DNA of 64,000 nt, taken from positions 372,001 to 436,000 of the forward strand of contig NZ_OMPO01000003.1 of NCBI RefSeq assembly GCF_900292035.1, in the 5' to 3' direction. A model generated the notes under the pieces. The model searched no databases, was not told the origin of the DNA, and saw only the letters and a list, made by a program, of their open reading frames with translations. The stretch comes from Blastococcus sp. Marseille-P5729. Lineage in GTDB: Bacteria; Actinomycetota; Actinomycetes; Mycobacteriales; Antricoccaceae. The translations under genes were made by a program, and so were the position numbers. Below are positions 46,109 through 54,504 of the stretch, piece after piece; positions within the stretch are counted from its first letter, which is position 1; each line of letters begins with the position of its first letter.

Positions 46109-46149
46109 ACTCGCGGGAGATCGAAAAACCCAACTTCTGGAGGCCCAGC

Positions 46150-47271
46150 GTGATCAAGACCAAGGCGGCAGTCGTCTACGAGATCGGCAAGCCGATCGTG
46201 ATCGAGGAGCTCGAGCTCGACGACGACCTGCAGGACGGCGAGGTACTCATCAAGTACACCCACGCCGGTCTGTGCCACTCTGACCTGCACATCAAGAATG
46301 GCGACATGGAAGCCCGGCTGCCGATGGTGCTCGGCCACGAGGGCGCCGGGATCGTCGAGAAGGTGGGCCCTGGCGTCACCCGCGTGAAGCCGGGCGACCA
46401 GGTCGTCTGCTCGTTCATCCCCAACTGTGGCACCTGCCGCTACTGCGCCAGCGGCCAGCAGTCGATCTGCGACATGGGCGCCGGCATCCTCGAGGGTGGC
46501 CTGCCCAACGACCGCTGGCCGATGAAGAACTCCAAGGGCGAGGCCGTCGGCGGCATGTGCATGCTCGGCACGTTCAGCCAGTACAACGTCATTAGCCAGG
46601 CCTCCTGCGTGAAGGTCGACGACGACGTGCCGCTGGACAAGGCCGTGCTGGTCGGCTGCGGCGTCCCGACCGGCTGGGGCTCGGCGGTCAACACCGCGAA
46701 CGTGCGTCCCGGTGAGACCGTCGTCGTCTACGGCATCGGCGGCATCGGCATCAACGCGGTGCAGGGCGCGGCGTACGCCGGCGCGAAGAACCTGATCGCC
46801 GTCGACCCGCTGGAGAACAAGCGCGAGAAGGCGCTCGAGCTCGGCGCGACCCATGCCTTCGCAACCGCCGAGGAGGCCATGGAGAAGGTCACCGAGCTGA
46901 CCCGCGGCCAGATGGCCGACAAGCTCATCATCACCACCGGCCTGGTGGAGGAGCCGCAGGTCACCACCGGCTTCCACACCGTCGGCAAGGGCGGCACGGT
47001 CGTCCTCACCGGCCTGAACAAGCTCGACCTCGACAACATCAAGCTGCCCGGCTCGATCATGACGCTGTTCCGCAAGACGGTGAAGGGCTCGCTGTTCGGC
47101 GACTGCAACCCGACCACCGACATCCCGCGGATCATCGGCCTGTACCAGTCGGGGGACATCAAGCTCGACGAGCTCATCACCAAGACGTACAAGCTGGAGG
47201 ACGTCAACGAAGGCTACGAGGATCTCGAGGAGGGCAAGAACGTCCGTGGCGTGATGATTCACCAGCACTGA
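46150..47271 (+). CDS. Zinc-type NDMA-dependent (mycofactocin-linked) alcohol dehydrogenase
   Basis: This 373-residue MDR-family dehydrogenase has GLCHSDLHI (catalytic Zn ligand Cys), GHEGAGIVEKVG, the structural-zinc-like cysteine series CGTCRYCASGQQSIC, and the Rossmann GIGGIGINAVQGA followed by V-D-P. The sequence type corresponds to nicotinoproteins that keep NAD bound and were assayed with N,N-dimethyl-4-nitrosoaniline; such enzymes co-occur with mycofactocin as the physiological electron acceptor. GTG start with TGGAGG upstream. A MoxR/vWA pair follows, and the mycofactocin biosynthesis genes lie 8 kb further on. Confidence 0.85.
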   Translation: MIKTKAAVVYEIGKPIVIEELELDDDLQDGEVLIKYTHAGLCHSDLHIKNGDMEARLPMVLGHEGAGIVEKVGPGVTRVKPGDQVVCSFIPNCGTCRYCASGQQSICDMGAGILEGGLPNDRWPMKNSKGEAVGGMCMLGTFSQYNVISQASCVKVDDDVPLDKAVLVGCGVPTGWGSAVNTANVRPGETVVVYGIGGIGINAVQGAAYAGAKNLIAVDPLENKREKALELGATHAFATAEEAMEKVTELTRGQMADKLIITTGLVEEPQVTTGFHTVGKGGTVVLTGLNKLDLDNIKLPGSIMTLFRKTVKGSLFGDCNPTTDIPRIIGLYQSGDIKLDELITKTYKLEDVNEGYEDLEEGKNVRGVMIHQH

Positions 47272-47287
47272 TAGCCCACTGAAGAGC

Positions 47288-47327
47288 GGTTCGCGGTCAC
47301 TGGCCCTTGAGGTAGTGGCCGCGAACC
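47288..47327 (+). terminator. Hairpin terminator after the alcohol dehydrogenase
   Basis: GGTTCGCGG (47288-47296) pairs with CCGCGAACC (47319-47327), extended by CACT/AGTG across one mismatch. It begins 17 bases after the stop. A U-tract is absent. Confidence 0.65.
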
Positions 47328-47364
47328 CTTGGCCGACACTGATTGATTGCCAGGAGAGTGAGAG

Positions 47365-48267
47365 TTGACAACGATCCCGACGAACGTGAGCTATGAGGGA
47401 CTCGGTGAGGAGGTCGTCGGCAGGGAGCGGGAGGTCGAGCTGCTGCTGGCAGCGCTGCAGAGCGGAGCACACGTCGTCCTCGAAGGCCCGCCAGGAACGG
47501 GAAAGAGCACGTTGTTGCGCGCGGTCGCCAACCGCCAGCACGTGCCGTTCATCTTCGTGGAGGGGAATGCCGAGCTCACCCCCGGTCGTCTCGTCGGCCA
47601 TTTCGATCCGGCCCAGGTGCTGGCGCAGGGCTACACGCCCGAGATCTTTGTCGATGGACCGTTGATCGAGGCGATGCGCAGCGGCGGACTGCTCTACATC
47701 GAGGAGCTCAACCGGGTTCCCGAAGAGACGCTCAACGTGCTGCTGACCTCGATGTCCGAAGGTGAGGTGCACGTGCCGCGGCTCGGCGCGGTCAGGGCGG
47801 CCGAGGGATTCTGCTTCGTCGCCGCGATGAATCCCTATGACTCGGTCGGCACGGCACGGATCTCCGGCGCGATCTACGACCGCACGTGCCGGATCGCGAT
47901 GGGCTATCAGACCCCGGAGGCGGAGGGACGCATCAGTGAGCTGCGGGCCCCGGACGTGCCTCGAGAGTGGAGGCTGAAGGTCATCGAGCTGATCCGCTCG
48001 TCACGCGAGCACGCGGACATTCGCGTGGGCTCCTCGGTGCGCGGAGTGATCGACATGATCAAGGTGGCCGACGCGCTCGCGAGGACCCGGGGCGTCGACG
48101 TCAGCGACTGGCACCTGGGGCTCGACGCGGCCACGGTCGCCCTGTCTGGTCGCATCCGGCTGCACGAGTCCACCACCCGCACGCCCGAGGAGGTCGTGCG
48201 CGAGCTCTACGAGGCCGTCTTCGGCCGCGAGCCCCGTGAGGACGACGACTCATCGGGGGAAGCGTAG
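47365..48267 (+). CDS. MoxR-family AAA+ ATPase
   Basis: This 300-residue protein has Walker A GPPGTGKST, Walker B LLYIEELNRVPEE, sensor 1 AAMNPYDSVGTAR and a helical lid, all MoxR type. MoxR ATPases act with von Willebrand A proteins as chaperones that insert cofactors or mature enzymes. The TTG start has AGGAGAG upstream. The vWA partner gene follows. Position directly after the nicotinoprotein alcohol dehydrogenase suggests that enzyme as a client (inference). Confidence 0.88.
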   Translation: MTTIPTNVSYEGLGEEVVGREREVELLLAALQSGAHVVLEGPPGTGKSTLLRAVANRQHVPFIFVEGNAELTPGRLVGHFDPAQVLAQGYTPEIFVDGPLIEAMRSGGLLYIEELNRVPEETLNVLLTSMSEGEVHVPRLGAVRAAEGFCFVAAMNPYDSVGTARISGAIYDRTCRIAMGYQTPEAEGRISELRAPDVPREWRLKVIELIRSSREHADIRVGSSVRGVIDMIKVADALARTRGVDVSDWHLGLDAATVALSGRIRLHESTTRTPEEVVRELYEAVFGREPREDDDSSGEA

Positions 48268-48371
48268 ACCCGGCTGACCTGCAGTCCGAATCGGCGCCAC
48301 CGCCGCCCGGACGAGGCCAGTCGGGTCCCAAGCAGCGCACCAAGGGACGCCAGGAGCTGAAGGCGAACCCG

Positions 48372-49205
48372 ATGTTCGAGGAGGTGTCGCCCGAAGTCGG
48401 CGAGCTTGACGAGGCCGCCGTCGACGAGGCGATGTCGGAGAATCCCGACGACATGATGGCGCTGCTCGGCGAGCTGGTGCAGGCCACCGACGAGGAGCTG
48501 CGACGCAAGGCGAAGGAGCTCGCTGCCCGCCTCGTGCTGGACCGGGCCCGCTTCGGCCGGCCCGGTGGCCGGGGTACCGCACGCATGCGCCGGGTGCCCG
48601 CCGACCGCGGGGGCGACATCGACATCGACGCGTCGATGGACGCGATCGTGGAGGCTCGCTCCGGTGGCAGGAATCCGTCGCTGGAAGAGATCTGGGCCCG
48701 TGACTGGGCGCGCACCGATCTCGCGATCTGTGTCGTCCTAGACACCTCCGGGTCGATGAGCGGTGACCGGCTGACCGCCTCGGCGATTACCGCCGCTGCC
48801 TGCGCCTGGCGGGCGCCGGGCGAGCTGGCGGTGCTGCAGTTCGCCAAGGAGGTCAAGGTGCTGCGACACATCGAGGGCGGCAAGCCCAGCGGTCCGCTGG
48901 TGGGCGAGGTCCTCGGGCTACGTGGACACGGCGTCACCGGCCTGGCCGGAGCCCTGCGCGCTGCGGCCGACGAGCTGGGACGGGCCCGCGCCGCGCGCCG
49001 GATCGTCGTGCTGCTGTCGGACTGCCGCGCCACGGACGACGACGACCCGTTGCCGGCCGCGGCCCAGATCGACGAGCTGCTGATCCTCACGCCGGACGAC
49101 GACACCGCCGCAGCCGAGGAGCTGGCGCTGGCCGCTGGCGCGCGCTGGCGGCATCTCCCAGGTCCGACCGCTGCCCCCGCCCTCATCAACGACCTGCTGG
49201 GCTAG
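48372..49205 (+). CDS. von Willebrand factor A domain protein, MoxR partner
   Basis: This 277-residue protein has a helical N-terminal half and a C-terminal vWA domain with a complete MIDAS motif (DTSGSMSGD) and a later LLSDCRAT aspartate. The ATG at 48372 is the only usual start codon in frame after the MoxR stop, leaving a 104-base spacer that is also proline/glycine-rich in this frame. It pairs with the upstream MoxR gene as a likely metal-dependent maturation complex. Confidence 0.82.
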   Translation: MFEEVSPEVGELDEAAVDEAMSENPDDMMALLGELVQATDEELRRKAKELAARLVLDRARFGRPGGRGTARMRRVPADRGGDIDIDASMDAIVEARSGGRNPSLEEIWARDWARTDLAICVVLDTSGSMSGDRLTASAITAAACAWRAPGELAVLQFAKEVKVLRHIEGGKPSGPLVGEVLGLRGHGVTGLAGALRAAADELGRARAARRIVVLLSDCRATDDDDPLPAAAQIDELLILTPDDDTAAAEELALAAGARWRHLPGPTAAPALINDLLG

Positions 49206-49211
49206 CTAAGT

Positions 49212-49247
49212 TCTGTTGAGGATGACGACCTGGCACGTCTCAACAGA
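49212..49247. repeat. 9-bp inverted repeat after the vWA gene
   Basis: TCTGTTGAG (49212-49220) and CTCAACAGA (49239-49247) form a perfect inverted repeat with an 18-base spacer. It may terminate the MoxR-vWA transcript or be the scar or end of an insertion element. Confidence 0.6.
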
Positions 49248-49301
49248 TAGCCGCGGGAGCTGGTCGCGACGACCCGCGAGGTCCGGACGCCGGGTAGTGG
49301 T

Positions 49302-49319
49302 CTAGGGCGTGTCTCCCAA
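49302..49319 (+). repeat. Left terminal inverted repeat of the composite unit
   Basis: CTAG followed by GGCGTGTCTCCCAA, matching the inverted copy at 54487-54504 over 18 bases. Confidence 0.8.
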
Positions 49320-49407
49320 TTGGCGACGCGTGCCACAGTGCTGCGCGCTCGGCGGCATGTGCGGATGTGCCCGGCTCTGAAACCGGGGTAGTGTCGTCGT
49401 GCCGGGA

Positions 49408-49512
49408 TTGGGCAGCTAGGGTTCCGCTCCACCTGCGTGGGGGTTTGTGACCGAGCGCTGCATCTGCCGTCGTGGCGGTAGGCACCCAGGGCACAAAACG
49501 CCGGAGGGGGAA
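49408..49512 (+). promoter_or_regulatory. ykkC-class riboswitch candidate upstream of the HAD-Nudix gene
   Basis: GCAGC (49412-49416) can pair with GCTGC (49457-49461), enclosing the ykkC-class consensus CTAGGGTTCCG (49416-49426) and ACCGAG. A second hairpin (TGCCG/CGGTA around 49464) and a G-rich tail (CCGGAGGGGGAAGG) follow. ykkC RNAs sense guanidine, ppGpp, PRPP or, in the subtype linked to Nudix and phosphohydrolase genes, nucleoside diphosphates. The downstream HAD-Nudix gene fits that last subtype best. Boundaries and ligand are inferred. Confidence 0.7.
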
Positions 49513-49514
49513 GG

Positions 49515-49536
49515 CTCAGCTGCTGCATGCGCTGAG
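49515..49536 (+). promoter_or_regulatory. Hairpin in the expression platform
   Basis: CTCAGC (49515-49520) pairs with GCTGAG (49531-49536), between the riboswitch candidate and the ribosome site GGAGA before the ATG at 49566. It could switch transcription or translation. Confidence 0.45.
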
Positions 49537-49565
49537 ACGTGTTCCCTCACGGATGGAGACCGGTG

Positions 49566-50806
49566 ATGCTCGCCGATCAGTACGACCTGTTTCTGCTCGA
49601 CCTCGATGGCGTGGTGCGCCTGGGCCCGGGCCTGCTCCCGGGTGCTGACCGGGCGGTGGCCCGGTTGCGTGAAGCGGGCAAGGACGTGCGATTCGTCACG
49701 AACGACCCACGCCCGACCCGTACCCAGGTCGCCACCGAGTTGACGACCCTGGGTGTTCCTGCCGCCGCCGAGGAGGTCGTGACGAGCGGGTGGGCGTGCG
49801 GGGTGTACCTGGCCGGTCGCGGCGCCCGGTCGGCGCACGTGATCGGGTCGCCGGGCCTGGCCCAGGAGATCACGGGCAGCGGGCTGCGGCTGTCTGATAC
49901 GGCTCCGGACGCGGTGGTCGTGGGGTGCGACGAGACGATCGGCTACGAGGACATCCGCGCAGCGGCAGCGTTGATCCGAGCGGGCGCGCAGTTCGTGGCC
50001 ACGAACAACGACGCCACGTTCCCGACCCCCACCGGGCCGTGGCCGGCGACCGGGGCCATCGTCGCCGCGGTCCAAACCGCGTCCGGGGTGCGGCCTGTCG
50101 TGGTGGGCAAACCCGCGCCGGTCATGTTCGAGATGGCCCTCGCCGGCCTGAACGCAGCCACGACGCGGGCAGTCATGGTCGGCGACACGGCCGCCACCGA
50201 TGTGCTCGGCGCCCACCGCGCGGGCCTGCCTGCCGTCCTCGTTTCACCCACCACCCCCGGCCCCTCAGAGGCGCTGGAGGCCCCCGGCTGGTCCCCGACG
50301 CCGTCGTCCGTGACCTGGCCGGCTTGTTCGACCCCGGTACCGGCCTCACGGCTCCTGTGCGGGTCGGGGCGGCGCGGCCGGCAGAGATACGGGCCGGGGT
50401 GGCTGCGGTCGTGCTCGACGACCGGGGCCGGGTGCTGCTGATGCGCCGCGCCGACACCGGTGCGTGGGGGATCCCCTCCGGGCACGTCGAACCGGGTGAG
50501 ACCGTCGCCCACGCCGCCGTCCGCGAGGTGGCCGAAGAGACCGGCCTCGAAGTTGCCGTCGAGCGCCTGGTCGGGGTCTACTCCGACCCTGCCAGCCAGG
50601 TCATCACGTATCCCGATGGGCGCGTGAGCCACTTCATCACGACCTCGTTCGCGTGTCGCGTCACCGGCGGATGGTTGCGCCCCGACGGAGTCGAGGCACT
50701 CGATGCACGCTTCTTCCCCACGACGAACCTGCCCCAGCCCCTCATGCGCATGCACCCCCAATGGCTCGACGACACCCTCGAGGGCAGGACCGGAATCAGC
50801 CGATGA
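49566..50806 (+). pseudogene. HAD-IIA hydrolase fused to Nudix hydrolase, frameshifted
   Basis: The first part (DLFLLDLDGVVRLG, FVTNDPRPTRTQ, VVGKPAPVMFEMA, MVGDTAATDVLGA) is a complete NagD-like HAD phosphatase. At a run of five C at 50281-50285 the coding signal moves by one base into the frame that reads RLVPDAVVRDLAGLF (end of the HAD domain) and then a Nudix domain with GHVEPGETVAHAAVREVAEETGLEV. One extra C would restore a single protein of about 414 residues. The shift may be a real mutation, slippage control or a sequencing error. GGAGA precedes the ATG at 49566. It lies under the riboswitch candidate. Confidence 0.75.
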
Positions 50807-51178
50807 GCTGACCAAGCTTGCTCGTCAGGACTATGTGGGCGATCGGCGTGCGCACGCACCAAACAAGCAACGGCAGAGTCGGACGCCGCCCTGCCGCTAT
50901 TTCCCTCACGCGGCATGGTCGGACGTCAGCCGGAGGCTACGTCCTCAGCGCGGCTACTAGTTCCATTGGCGGTAGGACCGGTGCCCGGCCAGGCTCGGTC
51001 TAGGTGGTCGGGGTGGACGCTCTCTTTGCGGCTGTCCACTCGCGTGGTGTGACTCTCATCTGGCGTGCGCTGCCTCGACCACCGCAGGGCCGGGGAGGCT
51101 GAAGAAGGGAATGCTCTGCCGGTAGTAGCGGTGCCCCCTGACCCGACACAACTCGTCGTCGATGGTCAGGAGGACAGC
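50807..51178 (+). other. Gene-free left part of the IS110 element, possible bridge-RNA region
   Basis: No gene is visible in these 372 bases. IS110 elements carry a structured non-coding (bridge) RNA in the long end upstream of the transposase, and the part nearest 51178 is where it would be expected. Short stems such as CTGTCCACTC/GAGTG-like pairings can be imagined, but I could not fix a consensus. The exact left end of the IS is not determined, because IS110 lacks terminal inverted repeats. Confidence 0.35.
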
Positions 51179-52428
51179 GTGAGGAACAGCGACAACCAGA
51201 CACCACCGCGGGTGGTGATCGGGATGGATCCGCACAAGCGGTCGGTGACGATCGAGGTCATGACCCCGGACGAGGGGATCGTGGGGCACGGCCGATTCGG
51301 CACGGACGAGGCCGGCTTCGCCGCGATGCTCGACTACGCCCGCCGGTGGCCTGATCGGGTGTGGGCGATCGAGGGCTGCGAGGGCATCGGCCGTCATGTC
51401 GCCCACCGGCTCCTGCCACTGGGCGAGGAGGTCGTGGACGTGCCGGCGAAGCTGTCCGCCCGGATGCGCGTCTTCGCGACCGGACAGGGCAGGAAGACCG
51501 ACGACACCGATGGCCACTCGATCGCCTTGGTCGGGGTGCGCATGCAGGGCCTGCAGTCGGTCGTGCACGACGAGCAGCTCAAGCTGTTGCGGCTGCTCGT
51601 GGACCGGCGCCGGCGCATCGGTGAGGACCACTCCCGCATGATCTGTCAGTTGCACGCACTGATCCTCGAGCTCGTCCCGGGCGGCGCGAAGAGGGATCTT
51701 TCCGCTGCCCAGGCCCGCGCCATCCTCGCCAAGGTCCGGCCGCGGGATGCGGTCGGCAAGGCCCGTAAGCGGGTCGCGATGGAGCTCGTCGTCGACCTCG
51801 AACGCCTCTACCAGCGCAAGAAGGCCGCGAACAAAGAGCTCACCGATCTCGTCAAGGCGACCGGGACCGGGTTGCTCGATCTGCGAGGGATCGGCCCGTC
51901 GGGCGCTGCCCGGTTGCTGGTCGAGGTCGGCGACATCACCCGCTTCCCCAGCAAGGCCCACTTCGCGTCCTGGACCGGCACCGCTCCGATCGACGTGTCC
52001 TCGGCGAGCACACCCACCACCGGCTGTCCCGCGGTGGGAACCGTCAGATCAACCGGGTCCTGCACATCATGGCCATCGTCCAGCTGCGCAACCGCGCCAG
52101 CGCAGGCCGTGCCTACTACGACCGGAAGATCGCCGCGGGGAAGGCCCCGAACTCAGCGATGCGGTGCCTGAAACGGCGTCTGTCCGACATCGTGTACCGG
52201 ACCCTGCTCAACGACCTCATCGTCGCCGGGCAGCCGGCGCCGCTGATACCCGACGGCTCGCCAGCCGCCGCCGCTGTCGACGACGAAGGAGCGGGCCCGG
52301 GAGGACACCGGGGCGCGTCACTGACATCCAGCGCGACCGGCTCACAGCCCCACACCGGCACTTCGGATCAATCACTTCCCGGACCCGCCGACACCCACCC
52401 TAAGACCCCTCGCGAGACCGCCGCTTGA
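51179..52428 (+). pseudogene. IS110-family transposase, frameshifted
   Basis: The N-terminal RuvC-like part is clear: VIGMDPHKRSVTIEV, WAIEGCEGIG and KTDDTDGHSIAL (D-E-D-D residues). The C-terminal part has the family DLRGIGPSGAARLL helix-hairpin-helix and SWTGTAPIDVSS, where the serine nucleophile resides. At about 52005 one base (a G after TCCTCG) is missing. The frame then continues as EHTHHRLSRGGNRQINRVLHIMA in the next phase to 52428. As it stands the protein ends early and off-frame, so the copy is probably inactive. It lies within the larger 5.2-kb unit. Confidence 0.85.
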
Positions 52429-52477
52429 CACAGAAGGGAGCCAGAGGCGGACGTCTAGTTCGGGTGCTGCTGGAGGA

Positions 52478-53419
52478 TCACCTGCTGGGTTCGACGGCGT
52501 TGAGCGGGCTTGTGGTGTCGAGGATGAGGCGGACGGCGCCGGCCCAGACGAGGCAGGCTCCGAAGAGGTGGACCACGACCAGCCAGGACGGTAAGGCGGT
52601 GGTGGACTGAATGATGCCCACGAGGGCCTGGAAGCCGAGGGCGCCGAGGAAGAGCTGGGCACGCATGGAGCCGATCCCACGAGGATCGGCTCGGTGGAGT
52701 CGAACGGCGAGGAGCCCGGCGAGGACACAGGTTGCGGCGACGGCTGCGGCATGGATGAGGGTCATGGCGAGCCAGTTGAAGGGCATGCGTTCGATGTCGG
52801 CGGAGTCACCCGCATGGGGTCCGGTGCCGGTGGCCAGGGTGCCGAGCACGATGGTCACGACGGTGGAGGCCAGGCAGGCCAGGGCGAGGCGTCGCTCGGT
52901 TGATGGGGCGGGCGTGTCGGCGGCCTGGTCGGGGCGGGTGTATTCGCGGACCCGGTGCCAGGTGATGGTCGTGGTGGTGAGCAGGCCCATGGCGGCGAGG
53001 AAGTGGAGGGCGACCATCCAGGGGCTGAGCCGGGTCAGGACGGTGATGCCACCGACGACGGCGTTGACCACCACCAGTGCGAGCTGTGCCCACCCTGCCC
53101 GGGCGATGAGTCGCGGCGCTGGGACCCGTTGCAGGGCGACGACCACGATGAGGACCAATACGAGGGTGGACAGGGCCCCGGTGAGCATGCGGTTGCCGAA
53201 CTCGATCAGGCCATGGACGCCGAGCTCGGGCGTGGTGGCCAGTGAGTCGGACTCGCAACGTGGCCAGGTCGGGCAGCCCAGCCCCGAGCCAGTGACGCGG
53301 ACGATGCCGCCGGTGATCACGATGACCACGCTCATCGCGAGGGTTGCAGCGCTGGCGGCGACCACAGCACGCGGCGTGAGCCTGCGCCAGGAGGTGGTTG
53401 AGGGGGCGAGTGTCGACAC
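52478..53419 (-). CDS. ctaA: Heme A synthase
   Basis: This 313-residue protein has eight transmembrane helices and the CtaA signatures GGIVRVTGSGLGCPTWPRC, FGNRMLTG, ALHFLAAMGLL and IHAAAVAA with the heme-ligand histidines. It oxidises heme O to heme A for cytochrome aa3 oxidase. It is strange to find this normally chromosomal housekeeping gene inside an IS-bounded unit with no ctaB or cytochrome oxidase gene nearby; it may be a second copy or captured. No start anomaly seen. Confidence 0.9.
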   Translation of the reverse strand: MSTLAPSTTSWRRLTPRAVVAASAATLAMSVVIVITGGIVRVTGSGLGCPTWPRCESDSLATTPELGVHGLIEFGNRMLTGALSTLVLVLIVVVALQRVPAPRLIARAGWAQLALVVVNAVVGGITVLTRLSPWMVALHFLAAMGLLTTTTITWHRVREYTRPDQAADTPAPSTERRLALACLASTVVTIVLGTLATGTGPHAGDSADIERMPFNWLAMTLIHAAAVAATCVLAGLLAVRLHRADPRGIGSMRAQLFLGALGFQALVGIIQSTTALPSWLVVVHLFGACLVWAGAVRLILDTTSPLNAVEPSR

Positions 53420-53556
53420 GGCCGCGACTCTACGCCTTCCGAATCAAGGCAGCCCTGCTCGTGGCCCCCGCTAGTGCTCAACCAACGGCAGTGGCGGACA
53501 CCTCCCTCCGCTGACATCGACATGAGCGAGCTGTCACGCGCGCCCTCCGGCCGCGT

Positions 53557-54454
53557 CTACGACCCCTGGGCCAGGGCAGGGAGCCAGAGCAGGATCGCGC
53601 GCAGGAACACCCCGGCGCGGTAGGTCGAGGCGAGTTTGTCGTACCGCGTGGCCAGGCCACGCCACTGCTTGAACCGTTGGAAGCTGTTCTCGATGACGTG
53701 CCGTTTGGCGTATCTGGCCGGGTCGGTGCGCGGAGGCCGTCCGCCACGAGATCCGCGACGCTTCCGGTGCGCCTTCTGGTCAGCCGGCTCGGCGATCACG
53801 GCAGTGATTCCCCGACCGCGCAGCAGGGCTCGGTGCGCCCGTGAGGAGTAGGCCTTGTCGGCCATCACGGCATCAGGGGTGGTACGTGGACGCCCCGCTC
53901 CTTCGCGGGGGACACGCAAGGCGGCGAGAAGGTGGGGGAACATTCTGGAGTCGCTGCCCTGCCCGGGCGCGACGGCGATGACCATGGGGCGGCCTTTGCC
54001 GTCACACACCTGATGAACCTTGGTCGACAGCCCTCCGCGGGAGCGACCGATCGCGTGATCACCCGGCTCGGGAAACTGCTTCATGTAATTCGCTGGGTCC
54101 CCCCGCGCGGCGGGTGGTGTTCGTCGCGTGCTGGTGTGCGCGAGCGATGGTGGAGTCCACGGCGACATCCCAATCGATCTCACCAACGGCGTCCGCCCTG
54201 CCCAGCAAGGCGGTCAGGACCTTGTCCCACGTCCCGTCACCAGCGAACAGACGGTGTCTCTTCCACACGGTCTGCCACGGCCCGAACTCCCGCGGCAGGT
54301 CGCGCCAAGCGATCCCCGTCCGGTACCGGTAGATGATCCCCTCGACCACCAGACGGTGATCCCGGAAACGCCGCCCCCGCCGCCCATCGCTGGAGGGCAT
54401 CAACGGCACGATCAACGCCCACTCCGCATCCGACAGCACCCGCGTCCGCGACAT
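53557..54454 (-). CDS. IS5-family transposase in two overlapping frames
   Basis: The first frame starts at the ATG at 54454 (MSRTRVLSDAEWALI...) and ends at 54059; it contains the DUF4096-type N-terminal domain and the first catalytic aspartate (VDSTIARAHQHA). The second frame, ending at 53557, carries DHAIGRSRGGLSTKVH, the second aspartate (MADKAYSS) and the glutamate (ENSFQRFKQWRG). This two-frame layout is usual for IS5/IS427-type elements, which use ribosomal frameshifting in the overlap (about 54059-54186). The right terminal repeat lies 33 bases upstream of the first frame. Confidence 0.85.
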
Positions 54455-54486
54455 GCCCCCACCCTGTACCCCGACCACGCAGGCAT

Positions 54487-54504
54487 TTGGGAGACACGCC
54501 CTAG
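54487..54504 (-). repeat. Right terminal inverted repeat of the composite unit
   Basis: TTGGGAGACACGCC followed by CTAG, the inverse of 49302-49319. The CTAG supplies the TAG stop codon of mftE. Confidence 0.8.

Larger units (their letters stand above)
49302..54504. mobile_element. 5.2-kb composite unit bounded by IS5-type ends
   Basis: The left boundary reads CTAG then GGCGTGTCTCCCAA (49302-49319). The right boundary is its exact inverse, TTGGGAGACACGCC then CTAG (54487-54504). The CTAG may be a target duplication or, being palindromic, part of the repeat. Inside are a ykkC-class riboswitch candidate with a HAD-Nudix gene, an IS110 element, ctaA, and an IS5-type transposase next to the right end. 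The right CTAG contains the mftE stop codon, so the insertion happened exactly there. No matching end exists directly beside the transposase at 53.5 kb. The cargo was therefore captured within, or inserted into, the element. Confidence 0.65.

Noticed and set aside
53461-53556. Local left end of the IS5-type element beside its transposase
   Set aside because: A loosely similar GGCGGACACCTCCC string near 53494 differs too much from the 14-base terminus found at 49306 and 54487.
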